The notes: generated from the letters alone by a model not told the origin. A stretch of DNA of 64,000 nucleotides from Lysobacter sp. (GCA_013141175.1 JABFRN010000001.1:1379444-1443443), one strand, 5' to 3'. Positions 44,197-54,100 are shown, counted from the first letter of the stretch. Translations and numbers: made by a program.

Positions 44197-45688
44197 GTCC
44201 AATACGCGCGCCAGCGCCCCGTGTCGGGCCTTCTCTGACATTGGCGCCCGCATCGCCGTTGTGCTGGCGCACGAGCGGTGATGCCAAGTGCGCCGCTACG
44301 AGCCCCGAACCCTCCACCGCGACTGCCGGCAATCGGCAATTGGCGATGCGCGGGCGGGGGGCGCATCCTTGGCCGTACAACAGCACGGGCGACTGACTCA
44401 ACCGGGCGATCACCAGATCGCCGCACCCGTCATGGTTGAGGTCGCCTGCCGCAAAGTAGTTGAGCCGACCCTGGAACTGATAAGCCTCAACGACGTTCTC
44501 GGGTGTGAAGCCAGTTCCCGTCTGAAGGTAGTAGCCGATGTAGCCCCACCCGCTGTGCGCCATCGCCAAGTCGGCCCGGCCATCGCGGTTGAGGTCGGTG
44601 GTGATGAGTAACCCGGAACCTCTTTGCCTCGCGATCTCGAGGCTCGGCGCGAGGTTGCCAAGCGAATCCTGCAGGTACAGGCGCAGGTTTGCGCCATCCC
44701 TCGCTTCATCCAACGCCAGGTCGCCGCGACCGTCCCCGTTGAAATCGCCGACTGCGAGTGATGACGTATGGTTGGAACCCAGTGGCAGGGAGAGCACCAC
44801 CGGCGCGGCATACCCCCCTGATGCCAATGCCGGGTAGATCTGGAATTCCTCGAACGGCCTGCTGAAGATCGTGGCGAGAATGAGATCATCCAGGCCGTCG
44901 CCGGTGACGTCGCCCGTCGTGCGAACCGCAGATGAGGGCAGCGGCAGCATCGATACACGCTCGATGAGACCACGACTGTTGCCATGGATGACCGTGGCCG
45001 ATGTATCGCTCGAGTCGACGAGAACGTCGAGGTAACCGTCGCGATCGACGTCGGTCACGACCAAGTCTTGGGGAAAGCCGGCCACAGTCGTGCTCGACGT
45101 GAACGTGCCATCCGCGTTCGAGCGGAGCAGCATGACGCCATTGCCGGTGGAGGTAACGATGTCGCCTACACCATTGCGGTCCAGGTCGGCGATCAAGAGC
45201 TGGTATGCGAGATTGTTGCCCGAGTCCCCGATCTTGACGGCCGCATCGAGGTGGCCATCGCCGCGCTGGTAGGCGGCGTAGATCTCCGTGCGGGTATCGA
45301 TCGGGTTGGGTGTGAAGCGCCGGGACAGGAATACTAGGTCGTCCCGTCCATCGCCGGAGACGTCGCCCACGGCGATGGAATACGCCTGACTGGCCGCCGG
45401 ATCCGAGAGGAATTCCGGCGCAGTCATCGAGTACGTCGGCTGCTCAAGGGACACCGTCAGCATCGACGGAGGTGTGACGCCTGCCCGACCGCGTGGGCGT
45501 GCACTGAACGTCGCGCCTACATGCGGGCGGGCGTGAGGCTCCGCGCTTGCCGGAACGCTGGCCCGTGAAATGGAGGGCCGGCGGACGAGGTCGGCCAAAC
45601 CCTGCGAAGCCCAGACCAGACCAGCGCATAGACCGCTGGCTACGAGCACCAAAACCGCAGCCGATCGCCTGTTCACTTCCACCTCCAT
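44162..45688 (-). CDS. FG-GAP/VCBS repeat protein, secreted
   Basis: 508 residues. An N-terminal membrane segment (about 10-30, A-A-V-L-V-L-V-A-S-G-L-C-A-G-L) acts as signal or anchor, and a low-complexity Pro/Arg stretch follows. From about 100 there are seven or so FG-GAP units, each with a calcium-binding loop such as G-D-V-S-G-D-G-R-D-D, D-L-D-R-N-G-V-G-D, D-V-D-R-D-G-Y-L-D, G-D-F-N-G-D-G-R-G-D, D-L-N-R-D-G-R-A-D and D-L-N-H-D-G-C-G-D, predicting a seven-bladed propeller. Such proteins are extracellular or surface-bound; the partner is unknown. The C-terminal about 60 residues after the last blade are unlike the rest, and the final codons come from repeat copy C, so the original end may have been replaced. 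Confidence 0.82.
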   Translation of the reverse strand: MEVEVNRRSAAVLVLVASGLCAGLVWASQGLADLVRRPSISRASVPASAEPHARPHVGATFSARPRGRAGVTPPSMLTVSLEQPTYSMTAPEFLSDPAASQAYSIAVGDVSGDGRDDLVFLSRRFTPNPIDTRTEIYAAYQRGDGHLDAAVKIGDSGNNLAYQLLIADLDRNGVGDIVTSTGNGVMLLRSNADGTFTSSTTVAGFPQDLVVTDVDRDGYLDVLVDSSDTSATVIHGNSRGLIERVSMLPLPSSAVRTTGDVTGDGLDDLILATIFSRPFEEFQIYPALASGGYAAPVVLSLPLGSNHTSSLAVGDFNGDGRGDLALDEARDGANLRLYLQDSLGNLAPSLEIARQRGSGLLITTDLNRDGRADLAMAHSGWGYIGYYLQTGTGFTPENVVEAYQFQGRLNYFAAGDLNHDGCGDLVIARLSQSPVLLYGQGCAPRPRIANCRLPAVAVEGSGLVAAHLASPLVRQHNGDAGANVREGPTRGAGARIGRDRTFTASSTP

Positions 45689-45776
45689 TTTGTCATCCGA
45701 GCGAAGTATATCGGCTGGTGTTGGGGGCGCCTGAACCTACCAGCGAAAGCGCTATTCGCAGCGTAGACGGTGCGGG

Positions 45777-45885
45777 GAAATGGGGTTAGGTCGATTTACC
45801 CCATCACCCGACACCACACCAAACGGTGCGCCAACCGTGGACAATGCGGTGAACGTCCGATCGAGGGTCGCGTTGCCGGCACAGG
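45777..45885. repeat. Long dispersed repeat, copy D (short)
   Basis: gaaatggggttaggtcgatt, then cacccgacaccacaccaaac and gcggtgaacgtccgatcgag. Degenerate relative to copies A-C and lacks the palindrome. Part of the gene-free interval 45689-46131. Confidence 0.7.
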
Positions 45886-45920
45886 TCGATCGTCGCAGCG
45901 TTATTTGCGCATCGCGAAGA

Positions 45921-45999
45921 GCGCCCCTCATCCGGCGCTTCGCGCCACCCCGGATCGAGTCCGGGGCAGGCTCTTCTCCCCGCAAGGCGGGGAGAAGGG
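45921..45999. repeat. Dispersed hairpin repeat (cccctcatccg / ttctccccgc family)
   Basis: cgcccctcatccggcgcttcg followed by an inner hairpin ccccggatcgagtccggggc and cttctccccgcaaggcgggg. Relatives are at 54101-54300 and 56565-56669. Confidence 0.7.
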
Positions 46000-46131
46000 A
46001 GACCTCGTGGAAAGCCGATTGGGGAAACCGATTGCGGTCCGTGTGGTCTTGATTGGCGATGTTGGAAATATCGACTCTGGCGCGAAAGCACTCAAGAACA
46101 TCCCCTCGACACTACGTGGCCCGGGCACGCC

Positions 46132-46818
46132 TCATTCCGGGAACACATCGATCCCGTTCATGCGGATCGGCAGCTTCGACAGATTCCAGTTGTTTCCTGC
46201 GATCTGTTCCTTCCAGGCTTTGGTCCGGTAATTGCTCTTGCGCACGATCGGGCGGTGGTGATTCGATAGCCAGGCGTGCCGCACGCGGACGTACGCTTCG
46301 ATCCATTTTTTTTCGTTCCCGCCCAACAACGGCGGATTTTCGGCGAAGCGCTGGCGCAGGAGCCAGAGGATACCGCCGCTGTGGATGAAGGAATCGTAGA
46401 TCACCAGGGCCGAGAGCGGCAGGACGAAGCCGTGATCGTCGGCCCAACGCATCGCCGGCGTGAAATACACCTGTTCGAAGAAGCGGTCCTGGATCTCGCG
46501 CATGATCGGGTCTTGCCGGCCCGCATCACGAAGCAACGATTTGAAGCGGCTGTCGTCGATCAGCGGGACGCTTCCCACCTTGTCCGCATAGGCCGCCAGT
46601 GCCGCACTGAACAGGCCGCCTGCGGCAACGTACATCTTCACCAGCGTGCGCAGGTTGCCGTACTCGGTGGTCTGGGCGCGGCCGTAGGTGATCTGCCGGA
46701 TATCGTGCGGCCCATCCGCATAGATCACGAGCGCGCCGTAGTCGCCGCCCGGCTTGCCGGTTTCGATGGTGTTGATCACTCGTTCGATCAGACTTCTCTG
46801 CTGCTGCGTCAGATGCAT
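46132..46818 (-). CDS. GH46-type chitosanase
   Basis: 228 residues, close to the family's catalytic-domain length. Landmarks: I-N-T-I-E19-T-G near the N-terminus (candidate general acid), D-G-P-H-D-I-R-Q-I-T-Y-G-R-A-Q-T-T-E-Y-G-N-L, L-V-I-Y-D-S-F-I-H-S-G-G-I, G-G-N-E-K-K-W-I and N-W-N-L-S-K-L-P. GH46 enzymes hydrolyse chitosan with an inverting Glu/Asp pair; D26 or D35 would be the second residue. No signal peptide is visible, which is odd for a secreted glycosidase, so either another export route is used or it acts in the cell. The upstream 45689-46131 interval holds only repeats. Confidence 0.8.
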   Translation of the reverse strand: MHLTQQQRSLIERVINTIETGKPGGDYGALVIYADGPHDIRQITYGRAQTTEYGNLRTLVKMYVAAGGLFSAALAAYADKVGSVPLIDDSRFKSLLRDAGRQDPIMREIQDRFFEQVYFTPAMRWADDHGFVLPLSALVIYDSFIHSGGILWLLRQRFAENPPLLGGNEKKWIEAYVRVRHAWLSNHHRPIVRKSNYRTKAWKEQIAGNNWNLSKLPIRMNGIDVFPE

Positions 46819-46930
46819 GACGTCTCTCCTTGCGTCGGGCTGCGCGAAATGCTTTTGGCCGAGCGGCCATGTCTATCGACAACGGAAACGCGGCGCTGAA
46901 CAGGCCATCCTCAGCAGAGGCCGTGACTGT

Positions 46931-49900
46931 CTAGCGTTCCTTCCGCCAATTCACCGAGCCGCGGCTCTCCACCGTGCTCGATTCGATTTCGATATCGAAG
47001 CCTTTGCGCAACAGATACTTCAACGTGATCACCTGGCCGGTGCCGAGCAGCGATACGCCGTAGCTCACGTACAGGCGCGGCGACAGGTATTTGCCGATGC
47101 CGACCACGGAACCGCCGAGCGCGCGCGATTCGCTGACGCCGGCATCGTCCAGGCCGATCTTCGCGCCGAGCTGCGAGGCCAATAGATTGCCGGCCGACAG
47201 CGCGGCGGTCGCGGCGCTGAGCTGGCGGTTCTCGTCGGCGCTGGCGCTGGACAGCGGACGGCCGAGGGTGAGATACGCCAGCGCTTCGGATTCGCTGGTC
47301 GCCGGGTCGCTCCACACTCCGGCGATCGGCGAGGAGGCGCGACCGCGCACATCGATGCCGGCGGTGACGCTGCCCACTTCGCGTTCGGCGCGGATATCGA
47401 TCACCGGATCGCCGAACGCGGTGTTCGACCACAGCAGTCGGCCTCGGGTGATCTGCAGGTTCTGTCCGTAGGCGCGATAACGACCGTCGACATCGAGCGA
47501 ACCGGTCGCCACGGTTTCGCGGCCCGGGCGCGCGCGCATGCGCACGCTGCCGCCGAGCGTGCCGTCGAGGCCGAAACCGTGCAGACGCACGTCGTCGCCC
47601 ATCGTGAGCGCGAGATCCAGATCCAGCGGCGTGCTGCCGGTGCGTTCGGGATTCGCCGGATCCAGCACCACCACGTCTTCCGACGCCGACACGCCCGAAT
47701 CCAGTCCTTCCAGATCGATCTTCGCGCTGGCGACGCGAACGCTGCCGGCGACCGCGATCGGCTGGCCTGCGGCGTAACGCACCACCACGTTCGGATCGAT
47801 CACCGCGCGCAGTTCGCGGGTGTCGGAGATCAGCACGTTCTCGCCGACCAGCGCGAGCCGCAGCGGCGTGTCGTCGCTTTGCCAGCCCAGCGTGCCGTCG
47901 ATCCGCAGCCTGCCCTCGCCGCTGCTGACGCTGCCGGAGATGCGCGCGGTGCCGTCGGCCTGCGCGTCCAGACGCGCTTCGCCGTCGCGCAGGCTCAAGG
48001 CGAGCGCCGGCATTTCGGCGCGGAACGCCGTGAGCTGCGCCTGCCCGCCCAGCGTCGGCTGCGCGCGCGTGCCGCCCAGCGCGATGCGTCCGTTCAAGCG
48101 GCCCTGCGGATCGACGATGTCCGGCGAGAACAGTTCGAGCCAGGTCAGTTCGGTCGTATCGATCTCGATCTCGCCGCGCAGCGGCGCGTAGTCGTCCCAG
48201 CCGGTGGCGATCGTGCCGGCGACGCGACCGTCCGGTTTCAGCGCGCTGCGGACATCGGCTTCGATCCGCTGCGGGTCGAAGCGCGCATCGATCTCCAGAT
48301 TCGCGTAGCCGAGGATTTCGCGACGGCTGCGCGCATCCAATGCGAGCCCGCCATCGGCGGAGCGCACGCGCGCGGTGCCCTGCCAGCTGTCGCCGCGCGG
48401 ACGCACCTGCGCATCCACATCGACCGTACCGCGCAGCAGCCACGCACGACGGTCGTCGCGCTCCGGCAGATAAGGTGCGAGCAGCGCCAGCGGCAGCGAT
48501 TGTCCGCGCACGTCGGCGCGCGTCGGCCAATCGATATCGGCGCACAGCGAACCGGCGCGGTCGGCGGTCGCGAAGCAACTGGATGCGATCTGCAGGCGCA
48601 TCCCGCGCGGCGACGGCGTCGCACTGAACCGCGCGGGCGACTGCAGCGCCCATGCCGGGCCGGTGGTCGGCGCGAAGCGCAGTGCATTCAGCGCGCCCGC
48701 CCACTGCGTGCCGCGTTTCGCCACGTTGCCGGCAAGCACCAGCGCGCCGAATCCGGTGTCGGCATCGCCGTCGATGCGCAGTGCTTCGACCGCGCCGCGC
48801 GCGTCCAGATGCAGACGCGCGAACGCGAGCCCGGCGTCGACATTCTCACCGTCGATGCTCAACGCACCCTCGGCGCCGCTGCGCCACGGCAAACGCCCGC
48901 GTGCGCGCAGCGATCCCGCGCGCCAATCGTCCCAGCGCAGCGACTGGCCGGAGAGATCGACATCGATGTTCGGCTGCATGCGCGCGCCGGTGAGTTTGAG
49001 CGTACCGCGCAGCACGCCTTCGCCGGTCGGCAGCAGATCGTTCAACTGCAGCGGCGAGAATTTGGCTGCAACGTCCAGCGTATCGGCGACGCGACCCTTG
49101 GCATCGATGCGACTGCCACCGAGTCCCAGCGCGATCTCGCCCTCGAAGTCGGTACTTTTCGCGCCGACGGCATCGCCTCCATTCGCGGGCAGATGCGCGA
49201 GCACGTTCGCGCGTCCGCTCAGGGCGCGTCCGCGCAGGCGACCGCCGAGTTCGTCCGCTTCCACGCGCACATCGAGTCCGCCGTCGCGGCGCGTCTCGCC
49301 GTTCGTACGCAGGCGGCCGTTCACGGCGCCGCGCCAGTCGGGCAGGAAATAACCCGGATCGAAACCCGCCAGCCGCGCATCGGCCTGCCAGCGCAGCGTC
49401 GGTTGCCACCAGAGCTGGCCGCTGCCGTCGAGACGCCCGGTCGGCATCGTTGCGCGCAGCGTGTCGACATGCGCGGTCTTGTCGTCGCCGCGCGCTTTCA
49501 GCGCGACCACCGCGCGTTCCTTGCCGCGCAGGAGGGTCGCGTCGCCCTGTGCGGTCCAGTCGCGCAAACGGCCGGCCAGCTTGAAATCGCCGTCGCCGAC
49601 CACTGCGACCGCGTCCTTGGTATCGCCCTGCCAGCGCAGTTTGCGCGCCTGCACGGTGCCGTCGAAGCGCGCATCGGCGGGATGGTTGAAATCGGCGCGA
49701 CCGTTCGCCGCGACCGTGCCGCCGAGCAACTCCAGCGACAGCGGCGACAGCAACAACACCTGGCCGTCGACCGAAATTTTCGATGGCAGCACGGTCGCCG
49801 CGAATTCTTCCTTCGATGCGTCGCCCTGCGCGACGCGGCCCTGCACGTTCGCATGGCCGCCGACGCCGTCGGCGCGCAGATCGAACGCGTACGACGCGGA

Positions 49901-50869
49901 ATCGTCGTCGTTGCCGAGCAGCGCGGCGAGCGTCACCGCCGTGCTGTCCGCCTCGAAACGCCAGCGCGGCTGCGCTTCGCCTTCCAGCAGCAATCTTGCC
50001 TTCACCGGCGCGGGCGCGTTGCCGGCGAGCGCGATATCGAGTTTGCGCAGATCGCCGCGCGCGGCCAGACCCAGGCGGGCCGGTGTGCGTCCCGCCGCAG
50101 CCGGCAGCACCGCGCTCGCGGTGAGATGCATGCGATAGCGGTCGCGCGGTGCGTAGTCGCCGTGCGCGGTGAAACGGCCGCGATCGCTGTCGGCGACGAT
50201 GCGTTCGAGATGCAGGCTGCCCTCTTCGGCGACCAGTCCGCCGCGCACCTTGTGCAGATGGATGATCGATGTCGGCTGCGGTTCGGTCGCGCGCAGTACG
50301 CGCAGATCGTCGATCTCGATCGCGTCGGCTTCCAGCGCCAGCGGCGGCGCGATCGCGGGCAGCGATTCCGGCCAGCGCGGCAGCTCGAACGGCTCATCGC
50401 TCTCGGGCAGCACCAGCGTCGCGCCGGACACGTTCATGGCTTCGAGTCGCAGACGGCGACCCAGCAGCGGCTGCAGCATCGGATCGAGCACGACGCGTTT
50501 CGCGGTGAAGATGGTCAGCAGCGCGGTCTTGCAGCCGGGCCACGCGACCGGCTCGCCGTCTCGGTCCGGACAGCCGCGATGCACGTAGCGCAGATCGTGC
50601 AGGGTCATCGGTCCCGAGGCCGGACCTTCGGCGCGCGACCAGGTCAGCTCGTCGCCCTCCGGCAGACGTTCGACGATCTGGTTCAACAGCACATCGCGTC
50701 CGCGCAAGGTGTTGAACAGGAAATACAGCAGCAGCGCCGCGAGCACGCTCATGACCACGATCGACAGCAGGCTGCGCGTCGCCAGCCAGCGCGCGCGTGC
50801 GCGACGACGCGTACGCAGCTCGACGATGCGCGCTTCGCGTTCTTCCGGCGTGGACGGGCGTTCGCTCAT
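46931..50869 (-). CDS. tamB: Translocation and assembly module inner-membrane protein TamB
   Basis: 1312 residues from MSERPSTPEER; the next in-frame ATG upstream adds six residues and overlaps the terminal part of a repeat. One N-terminal transmembrane helix (about 35-55, L-S-I-V-V-M-S-V-L-A-A-L-L-L-Y-F-L-F) anchors it. The rest is a very long beta-taco of repeated strands, and the C-terminus has the DUF490/TamB ending with F-G-D-P-V-I-D-I-R-A-E-R near 1200 and G-V-S-L-L-G-T-G-Q-V-I-T-L-K-Y near the end. It spans the periplasm and works with TamA in outer-membrane biogenesis. tamA lies 144 bp upstream, with a REP-like repeat between. Confidence 0.93.
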   Translation of the reverse strand: MSERPSTPEEREARIVELRTRRRARARWLATRSLLSIVVMSVLAALLLYFLFNTLRGRDVLLNQIVERLPEGDELTWSRAEGPASGPMTLHDLRYVHRGCPDRDGEPVAWPGCKTALLTIFTAKRVVLDPMLQPLLGRRLRLEAMNVSGATLVLPESDEPFELPRWPESLPAIAPPLALEADAIEIDDLRVLRATEPQPTSIIHLHKVRGGLVAEEGSLHLERIVADSDRGRFTAHGDYAPRDRYRMHLTASAVLPAAAGRTPARLGLAARGDLRKLDIALAGNAPAPVKARLLLEGEAQPRWRFEADSTAVTLAALLGNDDDSASYAFDLRADGVGGHANVQGRVAQGDASKEEFAATVLPSKISVDGQVLLLSPLSLELLGGTVAANGRADFNHPADARFDGTVQARKLRWQGDTKDAVAVVGDGDFKLAGRLRDWTAQGDATLLRGKERAVVALKARGDDKTAHVDTLRATMPTGRLDGSGQLWWQPTLRWQADARLAGFDPGYFLPDWRGAVNGRLRTNGETRRDGGLDVRVEADELGGRLRGRALSGRANVLAHLPANGGDAVGAKSTDFEGEIALGLGGSRIDAKGRVADTLDVAAKFSPLQLNDLLPTGEGVLRGTLKLTGARMQPNIDVDLSGQSLRWDDWRAGSLRARGRLPWRSGAEGALSIDGENVDAGLAFARLHLDARGAVEALRIDGDADTGFGALVLAGNVAKRGTQWAGALNALRFAPTTGPAWALQSPARFSATPSPRGMRLQIASSCFATADRAGSLCADIDWPTRADVRGQSLPLALLAPYLPERDDRRAWLLRGTVDVDAQVRPRGDSWQGTARVRSADGGLALDARSRREILGYANLEIDARFDPQRIEADVRSALKPDGRVAGTIATGWDDYAPLRGEIEIDTTELTWLELFSPDIVDPQGRLNGRIALGGTRAQPTLGGQAQLTAFRAEMPALALSLRDGEARLDAQADGTARISGSVSSGEGRLRIDGTLGWQSDDTPLRLALVGENVLISDTRELRAVIDPNVVVRYAAGQPIAVAGSVRVASAKIDLEGLDSGVSASEDVVVLDPANPERTGSTPLDLDLALTMGDDVRLHGFGLDGTLGGSVRMRARPGRETVATGSLDVDGRYRAYGQNLQITRGRLLWSNTAFGDPVIDIRAEREVGSVTAGIDVRGRASSPIAGVWSDPATSESEALAYLTLGRPLSSASADENRQLSAATAALSAGNLLASQLGAKIGLDDAGVSESRALGGSVVGIGKYLSPRLYVSYGVSLLGTGQVITLKYLLRKGFDIEIESSTVESRGSVNWRKER

Positions 50870-50896
50870 GCGCAAACACTCGCGCAACCACCACCC

Positions 50897-50977
50897 GTCG
50901 TTCCCGCGAACGCGGGAACCCAGCGACTTTTTCGTCCTTCAACAAAGACACTGGGTTCCCGCGTTCGCGGGAACGAC
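50897..50977. repeat. REP-like inverted repeat, second copy
   Basis: cgttcccgcgaacgcgggaa at one end and gttcccgcgttcgcgggaac at the other, with an imperfect middle. Same family as 21121-21207. It lies between tamA and tamB and would form a hairpin in their shared mRNA. Confidence 0.8.
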
Positions 50978-51013
50978 CTGCTGTTTTGACCGGGCGGATT
51001 CGCCTTCATGGAT

Positions 51014-52818
51014 TCACAGATCCGCGCCGAGATTGATGTGCAGCGTGAACGACGAATCCGGATCGTCGAGACCGCGCCCGACATCCACGCGCAGCGGCCC
51101 GACCGGCGATTTCCAGCGCAGGCCCAGACCGACACCCTTGCGCCAGCGGTCGAGCTGGCCATCGAAGGCATTGCCGCCGTCGACGAACGCGGCGAAGCCC
51201 CAGCTGTCGTTGAGGTATTGCTCGTACTCGACATTCGCGGCGACCACGTTCTTCGCACCCAGCGCATACGCTTTGCGTCCGGGGCTTGCCGCAATGCGCG
51301 GACCGATTTCGCGGTACTCGTAGCCGCGCACGCTGCGGTCGCCGCCGGCATGGAAACGCAGCGTCGGCGGAATCTCCACGAGTGCATTGGTATAGGTCGC
51401 GCCGACTTCACCGCGCACGATCAGGCGGCTGCGTGCGCCCAATCCCTTGAACCAGCTGCCGCGCACGTGCAGCTGCAGGAAGTTCGCATCGGAGCCCGCG
51501 CCCTGCAGGCCGCCGCGCAGGGTCGCGGTGGCGCCGAAGCCGTCGCGCGGCTGGATGCGGTCGTCGGCCTTCACGTATTCGGCGACGAGTGAGGGATACA
51601 GATAGGTCGACTGCCGGTACAGCGTGACCGGCCGCAGCAGGCTGTCGTAGTCGTAGGCCCAGCGCTCGCGCAGCGCATGTACGGAAGCGACCAGATTCAG
51701 TTCGCGGTTGTACTGCCCGCTGCGGCTGAATACCGCTTCGTAGCGGCGGGTATCGATGTACTCGGTCTGCTCGTCGTAGGCCTGCAGGCTGGTGGTGTAC
51801 CAGCCGTCGCGCCACGCGAACGCGGGAATGCGGTGCTGCAGGGTCAGGGTCTTGCGCTTTTCGGCGTAGTCGAGCTGCGCCAGCGCCTTGTGTCCGCGCG
51901 AATTCAGATAGCGCCGCTCCAATCCCAGCGACACGCCGGCGCCGCTGTCGGTACCGTAACTCAAGCCGGCGCTGTAGATGCTGCGCTTGGCCGGGGTCAG
52001 ATGCACTTTCACCGGCACGCGGCCGTCGATGGCGTTCTCCGGCTGCGGTTCGATATCGATGCGGCTGAAATAATCCAGACCGCCCAGCGATTTGCGCAGC
52101 CGGTCGAGGCGCCCCTGATGGTAGTAATCGCCATCTTTCCAGTACACGAATTCGCGCAGCAGCGCATCGCGGCGATGACCGGCTGCGGCGTCTGCTCGAA
52201 CGTGATCTCGCCCATCTCGTAGCGGTCGCCGCTGTTCCAGCGCAGATCGATATCGGCCGCCTGCTCCGCGCGCGTCACCTCGACCCTGCGCGCGGCGAAA
52301 TCGGCGTCGAAATAACCGCGCTCGGCGAGACGGCGGGTGATGAAGGCCTTGCTCTGTTCGTAGCGGGCGTGCTCGAAGACATCGCCGACCCTGGGCGAGA
52401 ACGCGTCGAGTTCTTCCTTCAGATAGCGGTCGCCGTCGCCGCCGCCTTCGATCGCGACCCTGGCGCTGCGCACCCGCACCGGTTCGCCGGCACGCACGGT
52501 AATCGTGACGCTGACCGGCGCTTCGTCGGCGAGCGCGGCACCGCCGCCGCTTTCGCCGATCGCGATCTCCGGCGAGTAGTAGCCGAACGGCTCCAGCGCT
52601 TCGCGGGTTTCGTCCTCGGCCACGCGCAGCAGGTAGTCGAGCCGCGCATCCGACACCTGCTTTCCCCTGGCGTCCTCCAGCGACAGCGCGGCGCGCACGT
52701 TGGCGGTCATGGCGTCGTCGAGACCATCGATACGGACATCGGCGATCTTCGCCGCATGCGCGACGCCGCAGAAGGTCAACAACACTGCGGCGATGGCGGG
52801 GCGGGGGGCGGGGGGCAT
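51014..52818 (-). CDS. tamA: Outer-membrane assembly factor TamA (frameshift near 52,180 as read)
   Basis: BamA/Omp85-family barrel protein, about 600 residues if restored. The start MPPAPRPAIAAVLL gives a signal peptide ending G-V-A-H-A-A. POTRA domains follow (K-I-A-D-V-R-I-D-G-L-D-D-A-M, V-R-V-R-S-A-R-V-A-I-E-G). At about 52,180 (cgcgatgcgctgctgcgcga) the frame changes: the upstream frame reads P-Q-P-V-I-A-A-M and the good continuation R-D-A-L-L-R-E-F-V-Y-W-K-D-G-D is in another frame. The barrel then runs intact to the C-terminal strand (F-T-L-H-I-N-L-G-A-D-L). It exports and assembles outer-membrane proteins with TamB, whose gene follows. The break is at a GC-rich repeat and is more likely an indel in the data than a true null. 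Confidence 0.82.
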
Positions 52819-53001
52819 CGAGACAGGATACCTGCAGCCGCCGGACCCTCGGTGAATGTCGGCGGACTCGATGCGCATCGGTCGCGCCCGTCGTGCAGAA
52901 CGCCATGCGTCGAAGAGCATGCATCGAAGAGAGGGCGGAAGCGCCGGCACGGGGGTACCGGTGCTTCCGGGTGCGAGGCGGCGGAGGCCGCTTCGACGTT
53001 G

Positions 53002-53370
53002 CTACGGCAGAAGGATGTCCTGCTGCGTACACACGGCAGTCACCCATTCGGTGGTGGCCAGCACGTTGAAACTGGCGTCGTACACCAGCAGTCGTGCGGG
53101 CATCGTCCCGGGATAGCGCAGGCAATAGAAGGTGCAGATGTTCTGGTTGGTGCAGTCGGCCGGGAAGATCGCGTCCACGCCGTTGGAGTCGAACTGGTAC
53201 ATGAAGGTGACCGGGCCCGAATCGCTGGCGGCATCGCCGAAACAGGCGTTGCTCTGCAGCGAACAGTCGATGTAGGCGTCGGTGGCGGCGGAGGCGATGC
53301 CGGGCGCGGCCAGCGCCAACAGCAGGGCCGATAGTTTGACGACGACGGCAGTCCGAAGAATGCGCTTCAT
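53002..53370 (-). CDS. Small Cys-rich secreted protein, unknown
   Basis: 122 residues with a strong AAGGAGAG ribosome site before MKRILRTAVV. A signal peptide ends near A-S-A-A-T. The mature part has six Cys (I-D-C, N-A-C, A-D-C, N-I-C, F-Y-C, T-A-V-C), which fits three disulfides, and no recognised domain. It is likely periplasmic or extracellular. The gene stands alone: tamA starts 183 bp downstream on the same strand after a short gap with no other feature. Confidence 0.75.
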   Translation of the reverse strand: MKRILRTAVVVKLSALLLALAAPGIASAATDAYIDCSLQSNACFGDAASDSGPVTFMYQFDSNGVDAIFPADCTNQNICTFYCLRYPGTMPARLLVYDASFNVLATTEWVTAVCTQQDILLP

Positions 53371-53531
53371 GGGTATCTCTCCTTGAAAAGTCGAGTCTGT
53401 CTCCGCGGCCATCTCCGTGGCGTTGGCTTCCCCGCAACGGGGCGCGCGAAGCGCCGCATCAACGACGCGGCGACGTCGATCCTAACAAGCGCCGTTGCGC
53501 GCGGAATGGGTGTGCGTCACATCCGACGCGA

Positions 53532-53975
53532 TCAGGGCGCAGCGTCCGCCGTGATCAGGGCATCCCCGCCATATTTCTTGACGCAGGCCTTGATCGGACT
53601 CTCGCCCTTCACCTCCACCGACCAGGGGCGGACCGCATCCGGCGCCGCATAGTTCGCGATCAGTGCGTAGCGGACGCAAGGCTTCATCTCGAGCGTGAAC
53701 GGCAGGGTCGCCAATTCGCCGTACTTGCCGCGCTTCAGACTTGCGACCTTCAGGCGTTGCGCGCCCGGCGGCAGCTTGTACAGCGTGGCGGTGTCGATAT
53801 CGATGGCGCCGTTGATCGAGACCAGCATGACGTCGTACTCGCCGAGATCGTCATCGGCGACACCCGCGACGCGGATTTCCGCCCAGGGTTGGTCTTTGCC
53901 GGCCATGGCAGATGGCGCAGTTCCCAAGCCGACAAGCGCGGTCGCCAGCAACAGCCAGAAAGAACGGTTCAACAT
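53532..53975 (-). CDS. Small secreted protein, unknown
   Basis: 147 residues. A signal peptide (MLNRSFWLLLATALVGLGTA, cleaved near S-A-M-A-G) is followed by a beta-rich mature part (W-A-E-I-R-V-A-G-V, Y-D-V-M-L-V-S-I-N-G-A-I-D) and two Cys (K-P-C-V and K-A-C-V) likely paired. It resembles short periplasmic proteins of unknown function; I recognise no family. Same strand as the Cys-rich protein gene, 161 bp upstream of it, so not clearly an operon. Confidence 0.72.
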   Translation of the reverse strand: MLNRSFWLLLATALVGLGTAPSAMAGKDQPWAEIRVAGVADDDLGEYDVMLVSINGAIDIDTATLYKLPPGAQRLKVASLKRGKYGELATLPFTLEMKPCVRYALIANYAAPDAVRPWSVEVKGESPIKACVKKYGGDALITADAAP

Positions 53976-54100
53976 GATGGCAACGTCGTGGTTCGGAGGC
54001 CGTCACGTTATCGGGTCGAGATGACAGAACGCGGGACACGGGATGTCATCCGCGCGACGGATTTCCGGGATGTCGTCGGCAACGCAAGCGCGAAGAGCCG

